A stretch of 6,375 bases of DNA from JAABRT01 sp038259155 (GTDB lineage: Bacteria; Gemmatimonadota; Gemmatimonadetes; Gemmatimonadales; Gemmatimonadaceae), in the NCBI GenBank assembly GCA_038259155.1, contig JBBSPE010000212.1:1-6375 (forward strand). The letters run 5' to 3'. Shown here one piece after another: positions 1 through 6,375 of this stretch. Positions within the stretch are counted from its first letter, which is position 1. Each line of letters opens with the position of its first letter. Made by a program: the position numbers and the translations under genes. The notes beneath the pieces were generated by a model, which searched no databases, was not told where the DNA came from, and worked only from the letters and a program-made list of their open reading frames with translations.

Positions 1-325
1 AGAATGACAGCGGCCCCCAGCGCTCCACGCCAAGCGACAGCAGCGCGTGCAGCACCGGGACCGACTCCACGAGGTACCACAGGTGCGTGTCGGAGAGAGG
101 AGTGCGACCGGGCCACACCGGTGGAAGTGCGAGCGCCCGCCTGAGACTCTCGTGCGTGTGGTCGCCGAGCGGGGGGACGGTTGCGCGGCCGACGGGTGAG
201 GCCACGGCATGCGCCTGGAGTGCTGCGTCGCGTTCGCGTGTATCCGCTCGCGCCGATTCGCCCCCGTCCCGCGGTGACAGCCGCCGCACTTGAGCGAGGT
301 CGATTTCTCGCGACGGCACCGTGCG
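1..325 (-). other. C-terminal extension of the Rad50-like ATPase beyond its head domain
   Basis: After the switch region (about residue 957) and a short helix, the protein continues from about residue 970 to the window edge at 1077 without a stop. First comes a charged, Arg/Ala-rich, low-complexity stretch to about 1035. Then residues 1050-1075 form an ordered-looking helical segment containing LHALLSLGVERWGPL. The L-x-x-x-G-V-x-x-x-G-x-L pattern recalls helix-hairpin-helix modules, but this is only a resemblance. Confidence 0.55.
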
Positions 326-3232
326 TCGTGCCAGCAGCTCGCGCCAGTGGGTCACCTCATCGGACTGCGCCGTGAGATAGAACACCTGGCGGCCCTCTGC
401 CACCAACGACAACACCGCGTCCATCAACGCGACGGCCCGCACATCGTCGCTCGTCCCCAGCGTCTCGTCCAGGAACAGTGGCAACTTCCACTCCGTCTCT
501 TCTGATTCCACGAAGGCCACGCGCACGGCCACGAGCAACTGCACACGCGTGCCGCTGGACAGTTCGTTGAGCGGCACAGTGCGGCCCGTGCGCATGTCGA
601 GGGCGTGGAACGCCGCGTCCTGATTGGTGGACTCCATGAGTTCCAGCTGCCACGCGCCGTGCGTGATCCGGCCGAACAGCTCGCGCGCCCGGTGAAACAC
701 GGGTGGGCGATCGACATCCCGCGACGCCTCCTGCACGTGGCGGAGCAACGCGTGACCAATGACATCATCTACGTTCTGCCGGAACTGCGCCTTTACCGCG
801 TCCGTCGCTTCGTCCACCGCCGCCAGCGCGGCCTCCACATCGTGACTGCGCGATGCGCGTTGCATGCGCTCCTTCAGGGTGGCGATCTCTTTGATCAGTT
901 CGGTGTGGCGGGCGGCCGCTGCTTCTGCTGCGTGCAGCTGATCCTTGAGCTCTGGCGTTGAAAGATTCTTCCACGACGCGTCTGAACCCGATGGCACGTG
1001 TGGACACGCGCGCTCCGCGTTCGCCATGTCACGCGCGGCATCATCCATGGTGCGCGTGAGCCGGTGGTAGCGCTCGCGCTGCGCAAGCAACGCCTCAATC
1101 GATCGCACGTGCGCGTGCACCTGCGCTTGTACGGGCGCTTGGACGGCGCTGTGGTCAACAGCGAGCCCGCGCTGCATGTGCTCCGGCGCCCCCGGCTCGG
1201 CCACCGTGAGCGCCGGCGCCTCGATTCCGATCCGCTCCTGCAGCGCCACCCACTCGGACCGAACGCGAAGCGCCTCCTCGCGCGCCCGTGCCACCGTCCG
1301 TTCTGCCTCCTGCTCGGCACGCGTGGCCTCGCGGTGCGTATCAAATCGATCATCGAGCGCCGCCACAAGCGCCTCGGCGTCCGCAGGCGTCTGCGGCGCG
1401 CGATTCGTGAATGGGGCGCACCGCGCACGCAGTGCCTCCATCGTGGAGATGCATTCACCGTCCGCCGCCGCATGCGCCGCCTCGGCGGCGGCCGTGTCGA
1501 GCGCCGCGTCCTGCCACCGCGACAGACGCTCGACCAGCCACGGCAGCGTTTGCGTATCCAGCGTGGGCGCAAATCCCAACGACGCGATCATTGCGGCACG
1601 CTCATGCTGCAGCGTCTCGCGCTCGGCGTTGAGCACACCGGACTGCGCCGCAAGGTCGCGCCGCTGCGACAGCGCATCAGCAAGCCGCTCTACGGCCGCA
1701 AGGTCGCGGGCGCACTGTTCGAGACGGCGCTGCACCGCCTCGTGCGTCCACGCGTCGGGTGCCGGGACGGTGAGCGACTCCAGCTCGCGTTCGAGCGCGG
1801 CGCGGTCATCGGGGGCCACCGGCACGCGCCGAGTCACGCGCCAGGCTGCCACCAGCAGCAGTACGCACACGGCTGCACACACGGCCGCGATCACTACAGC
1901 GCCGCGTACCTGTATCGCGAGTACGAGCCATCCCAGCGCACCCGTCACACCAAGCAGCATCGCCAAACGCCGCTGGCGCTCGCGGTCGGTGGTAGCGTCG
2001 GCGTCCTCTGCGTGGAGCGTTGCCCGTGCATTCGCCGCGAGCCAGCGGGTGAGCACCCGCATGGCGTCGCGCACCCCGTCTCGCTGTTCATCGGGCTCGG
2101 AAGGGCGCGCTGCGTCTCCGACAATCGTATCCAGCCGTTGCGCATCACGCTGCACCTGCAGCCACTTCGCATACCACTGTGCCTCACGCCGTGCAAACTC
2201 GGCGAGCTGCTCCACACGCTCAACGGTGACCGCGTCCAGCTGCGCGGCCTGGACATCCTTGCCAAGCTGTCGTTGCGCGGCCTCCCCTCGTGCCTGCGTT
2301 TCACGCACGCGTTCATTCGTCCGACCGCGTTCCGCGTGTGCGTGTTGCACGGCATCAAGCGACGCTCGCCACTGCTCGCGATCGTCACGCGTCGGTTCGG
2401 CCAACTCGAATGCCGCCAGACGACCTGCACGCGACTCCGCCGCCAGCCGCGTGGCCTCGTCGAGTTCGCGGGACGTGCGACGCCAACGTTCGAACAGCGC
2501 GGTGGCCACCTCCGCCTCCGTTCCATCGAGCGATGCGAGCACGCTTGGCAGTGCATCCCGCGTGGCCAGTGCCGTGCGTTGGGCATCACTCGCGGCGTGC
2601 CACGCGATGGCAGCACGCCACATCACGGCCTCTTCGCGCGCGCGTTCCGCTGCCTGCGCGTCCAGCTCACGCTGCGCAAGGTTCGCGCTGCTTGCGTGCA
2701 ACGTGCCCTGTTCACGCTGTGCCGCGGCCAGGGCAGACTGCGCTTGATCCAACACCGCGCGCGCGGTGTAGCTGCGAGACGCACGATCGGTGAGGCCGAG
2801 TGCCTGACCAGCGGCGGCGAGGTCCAGGCCACCGGCTGACGCGCGCAGGATGGCCGAGGCGAAGTCGCTGTCGTCTGCGGCGGCGAGCAGGTCGTGCAGC
2901 GACAGGCGGTAGCGATGGCGCAGCTCCGGCGAGGGCAGCGCGGGAGCGCGAGAGGCGACGCCGTTCCGGGTGAGGCGCACTGCGCCCGCGTCGATTTCAA
3001 CGCGCCACGCGTCGGTACCGCCCGTGCAGGAAGCGGAGACCGTATAGCCCGCCCACTGCGAGGCCGCGGGCCAGAGCACCGCCTCCATGGCGCGCACCAG
3101 ACTGCTCTTGCCCGACGCGTTGGGCCCGAACACCAGGTTGAGTCCGGGTGAGCATTCCGTCAGCGCGAACGGCGCGTCAATGCCGGGCAGCCGCGTGATG
3201 TGTAGCGTGTCAATGCGCAGCGCGGTGCTCAT
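1..3232 (-). CDS. Rad50/SbcC-like AAA ATPase, YhaN type, with central membrane hairpin (3' end outside window)
   Basis: Probable ATPase partner of the upstream phosphoesterase in DNA double-strand-end processing. The frame stays open from ATG at 3232 to the window edge (1077 residues, unfinished). Walker A is GPNASGKSS (residues 36-44). Ala/Glu/Arg/Gln-rich segments with coiled-coil character fill about 155-420 and 475-850. Two hydrophobic helices, 423-442 and 445-464, form a hairpin flanked by RQRR and RVTRR. The C-terminal half-head has the ABC signature LSSGTR (891-896) and Walker B FLDE (920-923) followed by a D-loop-like LGTSDD. The usual switch His position reads TAQ (Gln956). This order matches the YhaN/COG4717 branch better than E. 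coli SbcC; no CxxC zinc hook is present. About 105 further residues follow the head. The start is set by the ATGA overlap with the upstream gene, so translation is probably coupled; only a weak CAGG lies upstream. Family call strong; biochemical role inferred from family. Confidence 0.9.
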   Translation of the reverse strand, partial: MSTALRIDTLHITRLPGIDAPFALTECSPGLNLVFGPNASGKSSLVRAMEAVLWPAASQWAGYTVSASCTGGTDAWRVEIDAGAVRLTRNGVASRAPALPSPELRHRYRLSLHDLLAAADDSDFASAILRASAGGLDLAAAGQALGLTDRASRSYTARAVLDQAQSALAAAQREQGTLHASSANLAQRELDAQAAERAREEAVMWRAAIAWHAASDAQRTALATRDALPSVLASLDGTEAEVATALFERWRRTSRELDEATRLAAESRAGRLAAFELAEPTRDDREQWRASLDAVQHAHAERGRTNERVRETQARGEAAQRQLGKDVQAAQLDAVTVERVEQLAEFARREAQWYAKWLQVQRDAQRLDTIVGDAARPSEPDEQRDGVRDAMRVLTRWLAANARATLHAEDADATTDRERQRRLAMLLGVTGALGWLVLAIQVRGAVVIAAVCAAVCVLLLVAAWRVTRRVPVAPDDRAALERELESLTVPAPDAWTHEAVQRRLEQCARDLAAVERLADALSQRRDLAAQSGVLNAERETLQHERAAMIASLGFAPTLDTQTLPWLVERLSRWQDAALDTAAAEAAHAAADGECISTMEALRARCAPFTNRAPQTPADAEALVAALDDRFDTHREATRAEQEAERTVARAREEALRVRSEWVALQERIGIEAPALTVAEPGAPEHMQRGLAVDHSAVQAPVQAQVHAHVRSIEALLAQRERYHRLTRTMDDAARDMANAERACPHVPSGSDASWKNLSTPELKDQLHAAEAAAARHTELIKEIATLKERMQRASRSHDVEAALAAVDEATDAVKAQFRQNVDDVIGHALLRHVQEASRDVDRPPVFHRARELFGRITHGAWQLELMESTNQDAAFHALDMRTGRTVPLNELSSGTRVQLLVAVRVAFVESEETEWKLPLFLDETLGTSDDVRAVALMDAVLSLVAEGRQVFYLTAQSDEVTHWRELLARRTVPSREIDLAQVRRLSPRDGGESARADTRERDAALQAHAVASPVGRATVPPLGDHTHESLRRALALPPVWPGRTPLSDTHLWYLVESVPVLHALLSLGVERWGPLSF
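1841..1966 (-). other. Transmembrane hairpin within the Rad50-like ATPase
   Basis: Residues 423-442 and 445-464 of the ATPase are two uninterrupted hydrophobic stretches of 20 residues separated only by Arg-Gly. RQRR precedes the first and RVTRR follows the second, so the positive-inside rule puts both coiled-coil arms in the cytoplasm. No other comparable hydrophobic segment occurs in the protein. Family members of the YhaN type are often predicted to carry such a pair; that is from memory of the family, not a search. Confidence 0.8.
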
Positions 3233-4527
3233 GGTGAGACCTGCTGCGCGATCAGTGTCTCCAGCAGCCGAGTGGCCTGCACGCTGAGGCGCTCGGCCAA
3301 CCGTTCGTCGTTGATCGCGTCGGGTTGCACTACGCCACTGTACGGTCGCGCCGAACGGAGCGAAGCCGGCACGGCCTGCACGAGGCGCCACAATGAAGGG
3401 TCCACGTTCGCCGCGCCATCACGCTCGAGGGACTGCAGCAGTCGCGCCAGCATGCCCACAGCGTCGCGTCGTGTCGCGAGTCCGGCCAGATCAAGAGCCG
3501 CGCTCGTCTGCAGTTCGACATGCGTGATGCTCAGCGCCTGTGCATCCGTGTTGGAGAATGCGGACGCGGAGCCCAGATCCTCCAGAGTGCGCAGCTCGTC
3601 GGCCAGCGTGTCGAGTGTGCCGTGCAGTGGCGAGCGGCCCGTGAGCCGCAATCGCACCGCGGCGTGGGTGAGCAGCGGATTGTGGTCGTGCATTTCACGA
3701 ACAGCGTCGCGCAATGCCTCCATTATGCGTTCGCGTGCGTCGTCGCGCTGCGCGCAGTCGTCAAGAGCAACTGACACGAGCTGGTACTGCACGGTGGCGA
3801 TTGGGTGCAATACGGTGCGCACAGCGCCGTCGGGTGACACGTCGAGCATCCACACGCCGTGTGCGTCGGTCTCTCCCGGGTCGAGTGGTTGTGGAGAACC
3901 GGGGTAGAGCACGGGTGGATCGCCGGCACGCTCGCGTCGTCCGCCAGCATGCACATGTCCCAGCACCCATGCCTGCACCGGAAGGGCGCGGAGGGCATCG
4001 CGCGTGATGGGCGCATACGCGCTGGTTGGGGCATCAAGGTCACCGTGCAGCAGCCCGATCACCGGCACCTCCGGCGACGGCTCCAGATGATAGTGCGCCA
4101 GCGGACTGTCGTGCTCGTGTCGCGCGGTAAACGACCAGCCGTCCACGTGCAGGCGTTCGCCTCGGGCATTCACGAGTGTGGTGCGTTGCCACTGGCCGCG
4201 GCTTCCCAGCAGCTGCAGCGCGCCGGCGGGCAGGGTGCGTGCCAGCGCGGGCAGCACGTCGTGGTCATGGTTGCCGGCCACCGCCACCGCTGGAATGCCC
4301 GCCGCAAGCAGCGTGCGCAGTCCCCGTTCCAGCGGCCCTACGGCCTCGAAGTAGCGGTTTTCCTGATCCACCACGTCGCCGCTCAACAGGACGGCGTCCA
4401 CCTCGCGCTGCACGGCGAGCTCCACAATGCGCGCCCACGCGCTGGCCGCGGATGGCGCGGCAAGGGTGGCAGGAACGCGGGTGGACCGGCGACCAAGGTG
4501 CAGGTCGCCCGTGCAGAGCAGGCGCAT
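3229..4527 (-). CDS. Mre11/SbcD-family metallophosphoesterase, YhaO type (DNA repair exonuclease)
   Basis: Predicted metal-dependent DNA nuclease subunit, 432 residues, acting with the ATPase encoded just downstream. All five calcineurin-like phosphoesterase motifs are intact: GDLH (D8, H10), GDVVD (D51), GNHD (N86, H87), LLHGD (H161) and GHVH (H191, H193). The start at 4527 places motif I at residue 7, as is usual in this family. The frame is open upstream to 4638, but those residues show no family features and cross the regulatory region. The C-terminal part, from about 245, has no motif I recognise and probably corresponds to the capping/partner-binding region; total length is near that of Bacillus YhaO (about 400). 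The stop TGA overlaps the next gene's ATG. No clear Shine-Dalgarno precedes the start; a damage-type promoter candidate lies 35 bases upstream. It could equally be annotated as SbcD; YhaO is preferred because of its partner. Confidence 0.92.
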   Translation of the reverse strand: MRLLCTGDLHLGRRSTRVPATLAAPSAASAWARIVELAVQREVDAVLLSGDVVDQENRYFEAVGPLERGLRTLLAAGIPAVAVAGNHDHDVLPALARTLPAGALQLLGSRGQWQRTTLVNARGERLHVDGWSFTARHEHDSPLAHYHLEPSPEVPVIGLLHGDLDAPTSAYAPITRDALRALPVQAWVLGHVHAGGRRERAGDPPVLYPGSPQPLDPGETDAHGVWMLDVSPDGAVRTVLHPIATVQYQLVSVALDDCAQRDDARERIMEALRDAVREMHDHNPLLTHAAVRLRLTGRSPLHGTLDTLADELRTLEDLGSASAFSNTDAQALSITHVELQTSAALDLAGLATRRDAVGMLARLLQSLERDGAANVDPSLWRLVQAVPASLRSARPYSGVVQPDAINDERLAERLSVQATRLLETLIAQQVSP

Positions 4528-4561
4528 GGGCGGGAGCGGGTTGAGGCGGAACGATCGATTG

Positions 4562-4584
4562 AGTGTAGCCACCAGGCCTGACAT
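4562..4584 (-). promoter_or_regulatory. Candidate PafBC/RecA-NDp-type promoter of the nuclease-ATPase operon
   Basis: Read on the minus strand, the site is ATGTCAGGC, 8 bases, then TACACT (4567-4562). This matches the actinobacterial RecA-independent damage promoter tTGTCRgtg-N8-TAnnnT in the TGTCRG core, the spacing and the -10; the leading T and trailing TG differ. No TTGACA-like -35 is seen at 17 bases. Standard -10 geometry puts the transcript start near 4555, giving a leader of about 28 bases before the ATG at 4527. Activator dependence is inference. Confidence 0.5.
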
Positions 4585-4599
4585 CCGTGCGCCTGTCGG
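4578..4599. repeat. Imperfect inverted repeat CTGACA-N10-TGTCGG between the divergent operons
   Basis: CTGACA (4578-4583) and TGTCGG (4594-4599) are inverted copies with five of six positions matching, separated by 10 bases and lying in the middle of the 94-bp intergenic region. They are the upstream elements of the two back-to-back promoter candidates. They could alternatively be one operator for a symmetric regulator. Confidence 0.45.
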
Positions 4600-4615
4600 A
4601 CCCTTGCCGCATGTT
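4593..4615 (+). promoter_or_regulatory. Candidate PafBC/RecA-NDp-type promoter of the WYL regulator pair
   Basis: The site is CTGTCGGAC, 8 bases, then CATGTT (4610-4615). It keeps the TGTCRG core and exact RecA-NDp spacing, with one mismatch (C for T) in TAnnnT and no match in the trailing TG. Standard geometry (-10 hexamer at -12 to -7) places +1 on base 4622, the A of the regulator's ATG, predicting a leaderless mRNA. This agrees with the absence of a Shine-Dalgarno. Weaker than the leftward copy taken alone. Confidence 0.35.
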
Positions 4616-4621
4616 GTTCGC

Positions 4622-5770
4622 ATGCCAAGCAACGACAAACTGATCCGGTGGTTCGACCTTCTGGCCGCGCTCCTCCGGCGCCGCTACGCGGTGACGTTCA
4701 CTGAACTCGCGCACGACGTGCCGGCGTACGCCCACCGCGACCAGCCGTCTCCCACCCTTTTGCGCATGTTCGAGCGGGACAAGGACGAGCTGCGACGGGC
4801 GGGCATCCGTATTGAGACGGTGCTGGTGCCCGACGGGGATCCGTCCACCTACCAGCTGCGGGCCGAGGACTTCTACCTTCCGTATCTGGTGCTCTCGGGT
4901 GCCGAGACGCCCTCCGCGCCGGCGGCGCGTGTGATTCCGCGCGATGCGATCGGCGCGCGTCGCCTGCCCACGCTCTCTGTGCTGCCTGAAGAAGCGGTGA
5001 TGCTGCGCCGAGCCGCCGAGCGGGTGCAGTCCCTGGGCGAGCCGCAGCTCGTGCTCGATGCGGCACAGGCGCTGCGCAAGCTGCGACACGACCTGCCAGA
5101 TGTGCTGCCGGCCGCACAGACGCCGGACGTGAAGAGTGCGAGCACCAACTTCGCGGCGATTGCGGACGCGGTACACCGGCGCAAGCGGCTGACGTTTGAG
5201 TACCTGAGCATGGGCCGCGGTGGAACCGACGTGCGAACGGTGCATCCGTACGGCCTCGTCTATCTCACCGGCAACTGGTATCTCGTGGCGCATGACACAG
5301 TGGTGAACGAGCGCCGACAGTTTCGCACGTCGCGCATGTCCACCGTGAAAGTGAACGGCACGCAACCCAACTCCGCCGACTTTGATCCGCCGGCGAACTT
5401 CGATCTGCGGGCACACGCCCGCTCTCGGCAGGCATGGGAGCTCGGCAGGGGCGACGAAGAGGATATCGACGTGCACTTCGTGACGCAGGGTGCAGACGTG
5501 AGCTCGGCCACGCGCCACGCGGCGCAAGTGTTGCAGGACGCGGCGTCCGAACAGCTCAGCGGTTCCGCGTGGCGATATCGCGTGCGCCGCCGCGACACGT
5601 TCCTGCGCTGGTTGCTCTCGTTTGCCGGCAATGCGGAACCCGTCGGGCCACCGGCGGTGGTTGCCGACTGGTGCACGCTGCTGCGCGAGACGCTCGCCGT
5701 GCACACGCAGACAATCGCGTCAACGCAGACAACGCGTTCACCCAACCCGCCCAGCACGGAGCCCACATGA
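4622..5770 (+). CDS. WYL-domain transcriptional regulator, PafB-like (first of tandem pair)
   Basis: Predicted DNA-binding regulator of 382 residues. Residues 5-66 form the N-terminal winged helix-turn-helix typical of PafB-like proteins, ending in the characteristic RMFERDKDELRRAGI. The WYL domain spans about 176-245: W219-Y220-L221 in GNWYLVAHD, then QFRTSRM with R235 and R238 where the family has FRxxR. A WCX-like C-terminal domain covers about 280-362. The last 20 residues are a Thr/Ser/Pro-rich tail encoded partly by a short tandem repeat. In PafBC, WYL domains are thought to sense a ligand, proposed to be single-stranded DNA or another damage signal, and the pair acts on RNA polymerase. 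ATG 4622 is chosen because the family N-terminus begins there; the frame is open back to 4427 but that runs antisense through the phosphoesterase gene. No Shine-Dalgarno precedes it. The stop overlaps the next start (ATGA). WYL assignment firm; PafB orthology plausible. Confidence 0.9.
   Translation: MPSNDKLIRWFDLLAALLRRRYAVTFTELAHDVPAYAHRDQPSPTLLRMFERDKDELRRAGIRIETVLVPDGDPSTYQLRAEDFYLPYLVLSGAETPSAPAARVIPRDAIGARRLPTLSVLPEEAVMLRRAAERVQSLGEPQLVLDAAQALRKLRHDLPDVLPAAQTPDVKSASTNFAAIADAVHRRKRLTFEYLSMGRGGTDVRTVHPYGLVYLTGNWYLVAHDTVVNERRQFRTSRMSTVKVNGTQPNSADFDPPANFDLRAHARSRQAWELGRGDEEDIDVHFVTQGADVSSATRHAAQVLQDAASEQLSGSAWRYRVRRRDTFLRWLLSFAGNAEPVGPPAVVADWCTLLRETLAVHTQTIASTQTTRSPNPPSTEPT
5705..5740 (+). 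repeat. Imperfect 18-bp tandem duplication in the regulator's tail
   Basis: ACGCAGACAA occurs at 5705-5714 and again at 5723-5732. Each copy is followed by a similar CGCG/TCA segment that is shifted by one base. The length is a multiple of three, so the frame is kept; it encodes part of the Thr/Gln/Ser-rich C-terminal tail outside the WCX domain. Confidence 0.5.
5758..5761 (+). promoter_or_regulatory. Shine-Dalgarno of the second WYL regulator
   Basis: GGAG lies five bases before the ATG at 5767 and inside the end of the upstream coding region. It supports that start and the four-base overlap. It is the only clear Shine-Dalgarno among the four gene starts in the window. Confidence 0.6.
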
Positions 5771-6375
5771 CCGTTCGCGCACAGGATCAGATGGAGCGGC
5801 TCTGCCTCGCGCTTCCCATGCTGGATGAGGACACGACCGTGGCGCTCGCCGACCTCGCCGAGCGCGTCGGCACCAGCGAGCAGACGCTGCTCGACGATTT
5901 GCGGGCCCTCAACACGAGCGACCGCGACGTGGCCGGTTTCGTGGAGTCGGTCGAGCTGTTCCTCGGCCCTGACGGCGTGGGCAAGCGATCGGCGCACTTC
6001 CACCGTCCCCCGCGCCTCACCCGCAGCGAGCTCGCGGCCCTCGATCTCGGACTCGGCATGCTGCTGCTGGAGCGGCCACCCGAGGAACGTGCCACCGTTG
6101 CGGCCGCGCGCGACAAGGTGCGCATGGCGTCTGCCGCACCGAGTGCGAGCGCGGGTGCGAGCACCAGCGGCATGGCCGTGGAGGCCGTGCCACCGGCGCT
6201 GCAGGAGACGTTTGCGGTACTCTGGCAGGCGCGCGAGGACCGGCAGGCCGTTCGCCTGGCATACCAACGTGCGAGTGCGGCGAACGCCCAGGAACGTGTG
6301 GTGCATCCATGGGCCGTGGTGCGCGTGCACCAGCATATCTATGTGATTGGGTGGTGCACCACCGTGACCGATGTG
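5767..6375 (+). CDS. WYL-domain transcriptional regulator, PafC-like (second of tandem pair, 3' end outside window)
   Basis: The first 203 residues of a second regulator, open to the window edge. Residues about 8-82 resemble the PafC-type N-terminal winged helix, with a helix-turn-helix candidate ALADLAERVGTSEQTLLDDL (26-45). Residues 84-115 are a helical connector and 118-136 an Ala/Ser/Gly-rich linker. The WYL domain starts near 145, with VHPWAVV (179-185) and IYVIGWC (191-197). The latter aligns with WYLVGWC, so the signature Trp is Ile and the Leu is Val while Tyr is kept. The rest of the WYL and any WCX domain lie beyond the window. It overlaps the preceding stop as ATGA and has GGAG five bases before the start, implying coupled, balanced expression of the two proteins, as expected for a heterodimer. 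It could be a paralogue from simple duplication, but the N-terminal domains differ markedly, as PafB and PafC do. Confidence 0.87.
   Translation, partial: MTVRAQDQMERLCLALPMLDEDTTVALADLAERVGTSEQTLLDDLRALNTSDRDVAGFVESVELFLGPDGVGKRSAHFHRPPRLTRSELAALDLGLGMLLLERPPEERATVAAARDKVRMASAAPSASAGASTSGMAVEAVPPALQETFAVLWQAREDRQAVRLAYQRASAANAQERVVHPWAVVRVHQHIYVIGWCTTVTDV

Noticed and set aside
993..1007. CPHV (residues 743-746 of the ATPase) as a Rad50-type CPxC zinc hook.
   Set aside because: The second Cys is absent and the motif is not at the centre of the coiled coil; the membrane hairpin occupies the interruption instead.
998..2839. Plus-strand open frame of 613 codons, with another of 523 codons at 1176-2747, antisense to the ATPase gene.
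   Set aside because: Both are Arg- or Ser/Ala-rich with no motif. They lie opposite a frame carrying Walker A, signature and Walker B motifs in the right order. Long antisense open frames are expected at this GC content.
4616..4620. GTTCG as part of a Gram-positive type LexA box in the intergenic region.
   Set aside because: Only a half-site is present; no properly spaced GAAC partner is found.
4427..4621. Extended start for the first WYL regulator at 4427.
   Set aside because: The extra 65 residues are Arg-rich and antisense to the phosphoesterase coding region; the recognisable family N-terminus begins at 4622.
4528..4638. Extended start for the phosphoesterase at 4638 or 4584.
   Set aside because: It would add 19-37 residues with no family features before motif I and would run through the intergenic region. 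The ATG at 4527 gives the standard N-terminus.
4265..5704. Minus-strand open frame of 479 codons opposite the first WYL regulator and part of the phosphoesterase.
   Set aside because: His/Arg/Gly-rich composition and no recognisable domain. It covers two recognisable genes in other frames as well as the promoter region.
1..6375. Insertion sequences, tRNA/rRNA genes, CRISPR arrays and strong intrinsic terminators.
   Set aside because: None seen. Coding frames are intact and closely packed, both operons run off the window, and no hairpin followed by a T-run was found.

Overview
The window is gene-dense, GC-rich bacterial chromosome. Two operons diverge from a 94-bp intergenic region (4528-4621), and no stretch over 300 bases lacks a gene. 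The taxon cannot be fixed from the sequence. High GC, Ala/Arg-rich proteins, a probable leaderless start and this gene combination would suit Gemmatimonadota or an actinobacterium-like lineage, but that is a weak inference.

Leftward operon (minus strand): a 432-residue metallophosphoesterase of the Mre11/SbcD family (YhaO type, 3229-4527) is followed, with an ATGA start/stop overlap, by a giant Rad50/SbcC-like ATPase (YhaN type, 3232 to the left edge, at least 1077 residues and unfinished). The ATPase has Walker A, ABC signature and Walker B motifs in two terminal half-heads separated by long coiled coils. In place of a zinc hook it carries a tight two-helix transmembrane hairpin. It also continues more than 100 residues beyond the normal end of the head.

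Rightward operon (plus strand): two WYL-domain regulators, 4622-5770 (complete, 382 residues) and 5767 to the right edge (first 203 residues), also joined by an ATGA overlap. Tandem helix-turn-helix/WYL pairs are the layout of PafB-PafC, the actinobacterial activator of the RecA/LexA-independent DNA-damage response.

The most interesting signal lies between the operons. Each strand carries a sequence resembling the actinobacterial RecA-independent damage promoter (RecA-NDp: tTGTCRgtg-N8-TAnnnT) that PafBC recognises. The leftward copy keeps TGTCAG and TACACT at exact spacing. The rightward copy keeps TGTCGG at exact spacing with one mismatch in the -10, and its predicted transcription start falls on the A of the regulator's ATG. 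The hypothesis is a self-contained damage-response module in which a PafBC-like pair activates itself and a membrane-anchored Mre11/Rad50-like nuclease complex. The protein family calls are well supported; the regulatory link is inference.
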